Assembly: GCA_037693485.1 (NCBI GenBank)
Contig: CM075354.1
Span: 92,625,001-92,689,000, forward strand
Length of the DNA stretch: 64,000 nucleotides
Source: Kitagawia praeruptora
Lineage: Eukaryota > Streptophyta > Magnoliopsida > Apiales > Apiaceae
Direction: 5' to 3'
Shown: piece after piece, positions 57,466 to 64,000 of the stretch
How the letters are laid out: each line of letters starts with the position of its first letter
Position numbering within the stretch: the first letter of the stretch is position 1
Notes under the pieces: generated by a model
What the model saw: only the letters and a program-made list of their open reading frames with translations
Told to the model about the DNA's origin: nothing
Database searches by the model: none
Program-made: the position numbers and the translations under genes

Positions 57466-57569
57466 CTAAACAAGGAAAAGCAGTAAGATCGGTCTCAATT
57501 GGAACAAGAGTTCCAAAGAGACAAGAGAAACAATATAAAACAATCAAACTAAAATTAGAGAAACTAAGC

Positions 57570-57596
57570 GTCTCCCCGGCAGCGGCGCCAAAAACT
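57570..57596 (-). other. primer-binding site of the gag-only element
   Basis: Directly inside the 5' LTR the minus strand reads TTTTTGGCGCCGCTGCCGGG followed by GAG. The block TGGCGCCGCTGCCGGGGA matches the tRNA-Asp type primer site typical of Athila/Ogre elements (TGGCGCCGTTGCCGGGGA) with one change. This fixes the minus-strand orientation. Confidence 0.8.
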
Positions 57597-58882
57597 TGAT
57601 ATGTAAAATTACGTCTAACCGCAAGCGCACGGTATCAATTGTAGTAGATACTAGCAAATACGGGTCGAATCCTCAAGGAGATAGTTTCAGTTTCAATTCA
57701 ATTGCTATCAATTGTTTCTAGTCACAAACGATTATTTGGGAATTTTATTAACTACTAATGCAAATTTAACAAAGTTTTATATCAATTAATTAAAGGATCT
57801 AGGGCAATTCAGGTTCACCATGCTTACACCAAACAAATCACAAAAGTATAGCTTTTTAATGGGATTAAGTAATTAAAGCAATGGTTAATCTTTCTCAAGC
57901 ATTAACCGTTAATCTTTCTCAAGCATTAACGCTCTCAGAATATCCAATGATGTTCTCACACTCACCTTCAATTCTGCTAATTGTATGTAAGCCTCTAGTA
58001 GTAAAATCTCTCGATCTATTACTCCTATTGCAATCAATTAATCCATGATATTGCGCAATTACACAAATTAAGAATTATAACATATCAATCAGAATTACTC
58101 TTTACCCATCAATCTACTAATCAAATTAAACCCAAATCATGGTGCAAACATGGCTCCCCTTAATACCCTAGAATTAAACTACTCACTCATGGTAGAAGTA
58201 AAAACAATAAGAATAATGAAAGAAGCCATGTAAAACATATAATAATAAAACAAGAGAATAAAGAATACCTCAAACTTTGTATTAACGAAGAACAATGAAG
58301 ATCCAAATTAAACCAAGTGCTTACAAAGGAAGAGATGAAGAGAGAAAACAAAACCCTAGCTTTTGTAAAATAAAAAATACGTCCCTCTCTCTTCTATCCC
58401 ACGTTTTTATTATATATCCCCTCATAAAATCTGATTTCTTTCTTCTAATAAAAGTATTTTTAATATCCTAATCAATTTACAAAAAGATATCCATAATTGA
58501 ATAGGATTTTCTTCTAAAATTCGTCACAAATTTTGCTCCTCTGTTTCTGGGCTCTTCCAGTTGGATTTTGCTTACTGGACCACCTCTGAATTAAAGATAA
58601 TTCCCTAAGCTTCGCGTGGACAGTAATTTCGTCAAATTCTGACTTCTGGAACTCAAGATATGGCCCAAACAGTGCAGGCAGCCTGTATAGCCCAATATTA
58701 CGAATTTTCTCCTATTTTATCTCCAAAATAGCTCTTTTTGCTCCAAATCCTTCCAAGTCATGAATTCTTTATTTCCTACAATAAAACAATAAAATCTATT
58801 AAATAAAAATCCAAATCAATGCAAAACACAATAAATATGAGAATAAAATCATCTAAAATATATATAAAAATATACTCTATCA
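57597..58882 (-). repeat. 5' LTR of the gag-only element
   Basis: It is the partner of 50402-51687 with the same length (1286 bp). On the minus strand it starts TGATAGAGTATA and ends TACATATCA. The TATATAATA promoter-like word lies at about 58408-58417. Confidence 0.95.
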
Positions 58883-58887
58883 GGTTC

Positions 58888-59494
58888 TTTTAAAACAGAG
58901 GTTCAGTGAAACTTGGTTTACTAAAACAAGGTTCAGTAAAATAGAACTTAAGAAAACATAAGTAAGTAATACTTGAGTTAAATAAAACATGGTTTGATAA
59001 ACTAGAGGAAGTTATTAATCAATAAATTATAAAACAGGTGTTAAGTTTTAGAAATCATATTTAAGATCTGAAAAGTCCAATTGGATTCATAGGGTGTAAG
59101 ATGATAAACATAATAAAGGTCTAAATTTAAAGTAGGAGATAAATTATAGAATCAAAGTTCAGTGTTAAAGAAAGGTAAGGATAGGGTGCATAGCAATCAA
59201 TGTATAATCAAAAGACAGATCACAATATAACTCAGTGGAATGATACCAGAAGGTACAAATTACTTGTACGTTGATTTGAATGAAACATATGATAAATAAC
59301 AGGAGCAAATATGCTTCACTTGAACAATAAGTGAATTATCGAAACACTTGCCTCAATATGCGTAGTTCTGTTTCCAACACATCGATTCGTTACTCACTTT
59401 GCGTCAGTCTCTACTTCTTTATATGACGGTCTCTAATCGACTATACATCCATCTTTCTTCTATAATTGGTCCGTCTCGATATCAATATACTAGT
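58888..59494 (-). repeat. chromovirus solo LTR, segment between two insertions
   Basis: It continues the degenerate AAAACAAGGTTC repeats from the left side of the gag-only element and then non-repetitive LTR sequence. No gene is seen. Confidence 0.6.
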
Positions 59495-59942
59495 TGATGA
59501 GTGGATTTTATATCCACTTGGATCACTTCAATTCGGCTTAAATTGATTGTCTTGGACTCAAGTTTGTTGTAGTTTTGATGTGTTTTGTGTAGTTGTGCAG
59601 GTTTGCAAGAATGTCGATTATGGTTGATGCTTCTGTCGTTTTTGGAGGTTAAATTGATTAAAATTAGGATTTCCGGGAAGGTTGCGCAGTCTACACTGTT
59701 TTGGCCATATCTGGAGTTCTAGAAGTCCGTTTTCAGCGATCTTACTGTCCACGCGAAGCCTGGGAGATTTTCTACAACCTTGGACAGGTCTTCCATGCGC
59801 AGGCTGTGCGTGGTGGGCGCAGGCAGTGCGACAAACAGACTGATGGGAGCAGGAAATTCCACCTTTGCCCTTTTTCTAATTCTAATTGTATTTTGGGCAG
59901 TTTTTGGTACCTTAATCGAATTCTAATTGTAATAGAAGGTAA

Positions 59943-60912
59943 TTTCTTGATGGGCAAGACTTCTACAGCCTATTTAAACACATCCTACCATTGTAATTTG
60001 TATCATTAGTTAACATATTATAACATAGAATTCATATCTTGTTTCATTATCATGGTTTCATCAGATCCCATGATGACGAGCGGTTCGCCCCAGTCCCACA
60101 TCGAGGAGATTTGGGACTTCTGTTCAGTTTATAAGGTAAAGTACTACTACTAAGTGTACCAACAAATCATGATCTTTTGGGGGCCTGTGGTGGGCTTGTG
60201 GATTACCCAAGTTGGCGGCATTTGGGCTAGTTTACTCTGGCTTATTTCGGATTCGTGATCGGGACTTGACCTGATTTTCGAAAAAGGCTCGGGTTTTGAC
60301 CCGGGTTGTCACATATGGTATCAGAGCCGACTCTCGAAAGCTTGATTCGTTAAGTTGCCGGAGGTGGGGACACGAAGGTTGGTGGTATTATCCCACAATG
60401 GACAGAGGTTCGGAGGTGGGGACACGAAACCAGCCGGTATTATCCCACAATGGCTAGAGAGGAACGATCTTAGACCTATGGGATATCTATTCAGGCCTGA
60501 AGAGGACGTCAGGAGTTTAAGTGGGGGAGTTTGTAACACCCCAGTCCCACATCGAGGAGATTTGGGACTTCTGTTCAGTTTATAAGGTAAAGTACTACTA
60601 CTACTAAGTGTACCAACAAATCATGATCTTTTGGGGGCCTGTGGTGGGCTTGTGGATTACCCAAGTTGGCGGCATTTGGGCCAGTTTACTTTGGCTTATT
60701 TCGGATTCGTGATCGGGACTTGACCCGATTTTCGAAAAAGGCTCGGGATTTGACCCGGGTTGTCACATTTCTTGCTGGGCAAGACTTCTATAGCCTATTT
60801 AAACACATCCTACCATTGTAATTTGTATCATTAGTTAGAATATTATAACATAGAATTCATATCTTGTTTCATTATCATGGTTTCATCTGATCCCATGATG
60901 ACGAGCGGTTCG
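59943..60912 (+). repeat. 145-bp direct repeats flanking the TRIM
   Basis: 59943-60087 and 60768-60912 are the same 145-bp LTR segment ('tttcttgatgggcaagactt' to 'gatgacgagcggttcg') with only a few differences. They lie directly against the two ends of the TRIM, in place of the expected 5-bp duplication. Confidence 0.9.
60088..60767 (+). mobile_element. TRIM (terminal-repeat retrotransposon in miniature)
   Basis: Short LTRs at 60088-60313 and 60532-60767 share 'cagtcccacatcgaggagat', 'gggggcctgtggtgggcttg' and end GTTGTCACA. The inner 218 bp starts with the primer site TGGTATCAGAGC (60316-60327), complementary to initiator tRNA-Met. It ends with a polypurine stretch TAAGTGGGGGAGTT before the 3' LTR start TGTAACACCCC. 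Total length is 680 bp with no coding capacity. The 5' LTR lacks its first seven bases (TGTAACA). A repeated 'cggaggtggggacacgaa' lies in the centre. Confidence 0.9.
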
Positions 60913-61692
60913 ATTATGAACTAATCATTGTCATGGGATTCTAACGGAGTTATCTATGTAGCTTAGTAGTTTGATTGCTTTAAAGATTTATGTGTGGTGA
61001 ATTCTTGATATCCTCGTATGGTTATGCTTCATGTGTTTAGATGCGTAGCTAACATCTAATTTGTTAATTTCTTACGAAACCAGAGTGGATCTTGAGATTT
61101 AGAACTTGTCATGCTAGCATAGGATAGGTTGATGTTTTAACATCATGATTTGTAGCGTAAATAGAGATATTATGCTACCCTATGTGATCTTAATAGACAA
61201 CTTGTTCTTCAACCGTTATGTTTTCAAATCTTATAGAGATATAGGGTCTAAGCATAATTGGTGTCTATTCATCTTCTATCTCTTTTGTGGATGTATGTTT
61301 AGTTTGGTATTCGTATACTCAGAGGTAGCGTTTACTTGTTCCGTGTTGTCTGATCAGATATCATAACCATCATATGCATTGATTAAAGGCATCAACTCTA
61401 AGCGAAGTATTTAATGAAGTTAGGATCCCATGTTTACTCTTATAGAAGTAATTTGATTTTAATTTTCATTAGATAATTAATTCTTAGATTGTTTATTTGT
61501 TTTTTTATTTAATTTTAGTTACTCAAAACCCAAATTTGTTAATTGTCTTAGCAGTGAATAAAAAACATACATTGTTGCATAGGTACATTGACTGAATTGA
61601 AACCTAAACCAGATCTCTGTGAGAACCAACTCAACCTTATTCTATATTACTTATGACCACGTACGCTTGCGTGATTTAGTGCAAACACTAGT

Positions 61693-63670
61693 CAACTCCG
61701 ATAAATATCTTCGTTCTTGAAATTCCATCTACACGCATAATGACTTCTTACCGGCTTCCTACTTGCACCTATAATAAGGTAAAGTACTATTTTAGTACAC
61801 TATAATCCTCAATCATCAAACTCTATACTACCCAAACAGTTCCTATAACGCTTAACAATTTAACATACATAACACGTACGAGTTATACTTACCAAACAAT
61901 CTAGCACAATTAGATAAGTACTTAAACACATAACACATAGCTCTCATTAGTCATGCAAATCACTTAAACACTTAGCAACTAAAACATGCAGTTCACGTAT
62001 GTCACTTAAACACTTAACACACAACATCACCTTGACTTATAATCAACTTATAGCCTTATACTATATACTTTACGACTTATAATTCTAATAAAAATCGCGC
62101 AAAATTTCCTTTATAAACTAGACTATCTCGTCGGAAAATAACCGACTCGAATCACAATAAAACCAATCCGATGGATTATAAATCCACCAACAAGTCCAAA
62201 CATAATCTAATACCATACTTAGACTTAACCATTTCACCGTTACGACCAAACCCAAATATCTTACAAATAGAACATCAAAGAAAAATCTGAACCGATCAGT
62301 CCCAAAGAATGCCACTTTACTACTTAAAGATGAATTCAAATGAAAAAGTACAGAACACGAAATTTGAAGACAATTCCGAGACCTTTCCAGAATGGTAAGG
62401 GTCATAAATTTTAAACAAGTACTCGATTAACTATGATTTTTCAAAGTTAATCAAAATCCCGAAGTCAATACAAATAGCTTAACTTTTTTGACAGACCATA
62501 ACTCATTCGTTTTAAATCCGATTTACATGATTCAAGAGCCTATTCCATCTATTTTTTCGCAAGTAATCCAAATATATAATTAGTTTTATGATCAGGTCTG
62601 AGATAGGCAGTGAACTAATTGATTACAGCAGCAGTTTTTAACTTAACACTCCACATCATATACACAAGCCATATATCATCACAAACCCATCACCAAACCG
62701 GCACCACTAACCGGAAAACACGACCACCGACGGTGGGGTTTCGGTCAACCATCAAGAACAACCTCCAAACCTTAGCAAAACTCGATTTTTATCTATAATT
62801 CACCATAATCAAGCTTAAAAACAATGATCTAACAGCTAGCAGCCCTTGCATGCAGATTTTCGAACCTATACATACATATATATACATGAAAACTTCACCC
62901 AACTATCATCAATCAAAAATTAAACACACAAACATGATTTAGGCAATACAAATAGAGTTAATAACATGATTTTAAGCTTTAAAATCAAAAGAAAATGAAG
63001 AGGAGAAGAAGTATAATACCCACAGCAGCTCAAGACTCGTACAGGAGAAGAAATGAGGCGGTGCTGCTGATATATAGGCAGAGGGGTACTTTTGTAATTT
63101 AATAATTGCTGAAAATCTTTTTTCTTTTACAAAACTGTTTTTATTCATTCTAAAATCGAAATAAATTAGGAAATTAGGTGAAAAATAATTTTTAAAATTT
63201 TAAAATAAAATTTAGGAATTTACAACATCCTCATATTTTTAAAATAATTTTAGGCTCAAAAATGAATTTTATATGAAGTTTCAAAATAAAGAACCTTTAA
63301 AAGAAATAAAGCTTTTTAAATCATTTTAAAATACTAAAATACACAATTAAATATTCACATTAATTTTTAAAACTAACTCATATCATAAAGATGATAATGC
63401 AAAAGATTACATGATTAAAACGACTCCAATGATTTTATATGATTTTCGGAAAATTAAAAATGCACTTTAAAAATAGTTTTAATGCTCCAAAAATATAAAT
63501 AAAATTCCACAATCATATACGACACATACCAATCATCAAATAATCACATAATCTTGATTTCACACATATCTTGAGTTCACAAAAATATTCTCATCATATA
63601 AATCACATAATTTCCACATCTAACAATTAAATAAACATTTATACATTACGAAAAATTCTAGGTCGTTATA
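61693..63670 (-). repeat. chromovirus solo LTR, 5' portion on the minus strand
   Basis: It ends at 63670 with the complement of TATAACGACCTAGAA, the same start as the LTR at 43320. TATA at 63071-63076 is followed downstream (minus) by a pyrimidine-rich leader. No functional frame is seen; the 95-codon open stretch at 62118-62405 has no recognised family. Confidence 0.75.
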
Positions 63671-64000
63671 AAAATGATAACATGTGAATTGTTAATGATA
63701 ATCAAATTATGTAAATGGTAAATAGTTGTTAATTATAAAATCCAGAAAATAATTATAAATTTGAATTGTTGCATGATTATATAAATGATATAAATAGAAC
63801 TAGAAAGATTTATTGATGTTAATATGTATGTGTAGGTGATCGTTAAATATTAAAGTGGAGTAATCCTGTTTTCTAATATCGTAAATTCATAAATAGTAAC
63901 TGTTAAGTATATATGGTTAAGTATATATGGTTGATATCAATCATAAGAAGTGACAAGTAGTATGGTTTTAACCTATACGTGGATTCATGGTTTATTAAAT
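63671..64000 (+). repeat. chromovirus 3' LTR, right part (runs out of the window)
   Basis: It resumes with the duplicated AAAAT and continues the LTR that began at 43320. It is AT-rich with no gene. A direct repeat 'ttaagtatatatgg' lies at about 63902-63930. Confidence 0.6.

Larger units (their letters stand above)
50402..58882 (-). mobile_element. complete gag-protease-only LTR retrotransposon (Ty3 Athila/Tat-type, non-autonomous), 8.5 kb
   Basis: LTRs of 1286 bp at 50402-51687 and 57597-58882 begin and end TG...CA (TGATATG...CTATCA on the plus strand). They are flanked by the perfect duplication GGTTC (50397-50401, 58883-58887). The element reads on the minus strand: primer-binding site next to the right LTR, a 936-codon gag-protease frame, a long non-coding region, and a polypurine tract (AAGTGTGGGGATG) next to the left LTR. 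No reverse transcriptase, RNase H or integrase is seen, so it must depend on a partner. By eye the two LTRs differ at only one base (C at about 50487, T at about 57682), which makes it a very young insertion. Confidence 0.93.
59495..61687 (+). mobile_element. Athila-like solo LTR (plus orientation), containing a TRIM
   Basis: It starts TGATGAGTGGATTTTATATC and ends TTTAGTGCAAACA, flanked by a perfect CTAGT duplication (59490-59494, 61688-61692). It aligns in reverse with the split solo LTR 27570-37625, so both are copies of one family. Removing the TRIM and one flanking repeat leaves about 1.37 kb. It has no internal domain. The module 'ggccatatctggagttctag' with 'actgtccacgcgaagcctgg' (59702-59765) is shared with the other Athila-like LTRs here. 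Confidence 0.9.
44359..63670 (-). mobile_element. chromovirus solo LTR (about 4.1 kb after removing insertions)
   Basis: On the plus strand it starts TGTGACGCCCCC and ends CTAGGTCGTTATA, flanked by the duplication AAAAT (44354-44358 and 63671-63675). Without the three nested insertions it consists of 44359-44403, 48922-50401, 58888-59494 and 61693-63670. It has the chromovirus LTR features (TATA at 63071-63076 and the 'gacacaaagtccctctagg' region near 49540) but no internal region, so it is a solo LTR. It inserted in reverse orientation into an LTR of its own family. Confidence 0.8.

Noticed and set aside
60088..60767. Cassandra-type TRIM with a 5S rRNA promoter
   Set aside because: The terminal sequence is TRIM-like, but I see no 5S internal promoter (A-box, IE, C-box) in the LTRs.
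62118..62405. 95-codon minus-strand frame as a gene
   Set aside because: It lies within the chromovirus LTR and resembles no family; it is probably incidental.
44359..63670. A full-length chromovirus between two LTRs
   Set aside because: No pol or gag of this orientation occurs between the ends; everything inside is explained by other elements with their own TSDs.

Overview
The window is plant nuclear DNA. It is AT-rich, has GT-AG introns, and is dominated by eudicot-type transposable elements; the species cannot be fixed from the sequence. Only one gene looks intact and host-like: a five-exon ATG8 autophagy gene on the minus strand (13383-15823). Almost everything else is transposons, often one inside another, or gene pieces carried by transposons. 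Most elements were delimited here by matching terminal repeats and target-site duplications (TSDs), all read by eye.

Layout. 1-2786: non-coding, with one weak kinase-like exon. 2787-7725: CACTA element (TSD GAA) carrying a GH1 beta-glucosidase exon and a broken multi-exon beta-propeller-like gene. 8578-9070: Stowaway-type MITE with another MITE inside it. 9651-12353: probable minus-strand Helitron holding a 666-bp Mutator-type MITE (9-bp TSD) and two tRNA-like tandem repeats. 12358-12710: hairpin MITE (TSD TAA). 13383-15823: ATG8. 16188-18430: a four-unit tandem array of about 410 bp behind a Helitron-like end. 18431-26304: gene-poor, with one terpene synthase exon and a 245-bp duplication. 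26305-27091: two Mutator-type MITEs of one family, one inside the other.

27570-37625 is a solo LTR (TSD AACTT) split by an 8.6-kb CACTA element (27746-36300, TSD TAA). That CACTA carries fragments of at least five unrelated host genes: plasma-membrane H+-ATPase, serine carboxypeptidase-like protein, poly(A)-binding protein, an LEA protein and a mitochondrial NAD/folate-type carrier. It also holds a 174-bp tandem array and a duplicated hairpin whose arms co-vary. 37708-38104 is a CACTA-type MITE (TSD AGC). 38232-40887 is the 3' end of a minus-strand Sirevirus-like Copia element, joined abruptly to a plus-strand Ty3 chromovirus pol pseudogene (40888-43290) and its 3' LTR (43320 onward).

From 44359 to 63670 that chromovirus LTR is interrupted by a minus-strand solo LTR of the same family (TSD AAAAT). 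This solo LTR was itself hit three times: by a third CACTA carrying a PRMT4/CARM1 fragment (44404-48918, TSD CAA), by a complete and very young gag-protease-only LTR retrotransposon (50402-58882, TSD GGTTC, 1286-bp LTRs with one visible difference), and by an Athila-like solo LTR (59495-61687, TSD CTAGT) that contains a TRIM (60088-60767).

The main result is three independent gene-capturing CACTA elements in 64 kb and a nest of insertions whose order can be read from the TSDs. All captured genes seen are fragments, and the longer ones carry in-frame stops, so they are pseudogenes or sources of small RNA or chimeric transcripts rather than functional genes.
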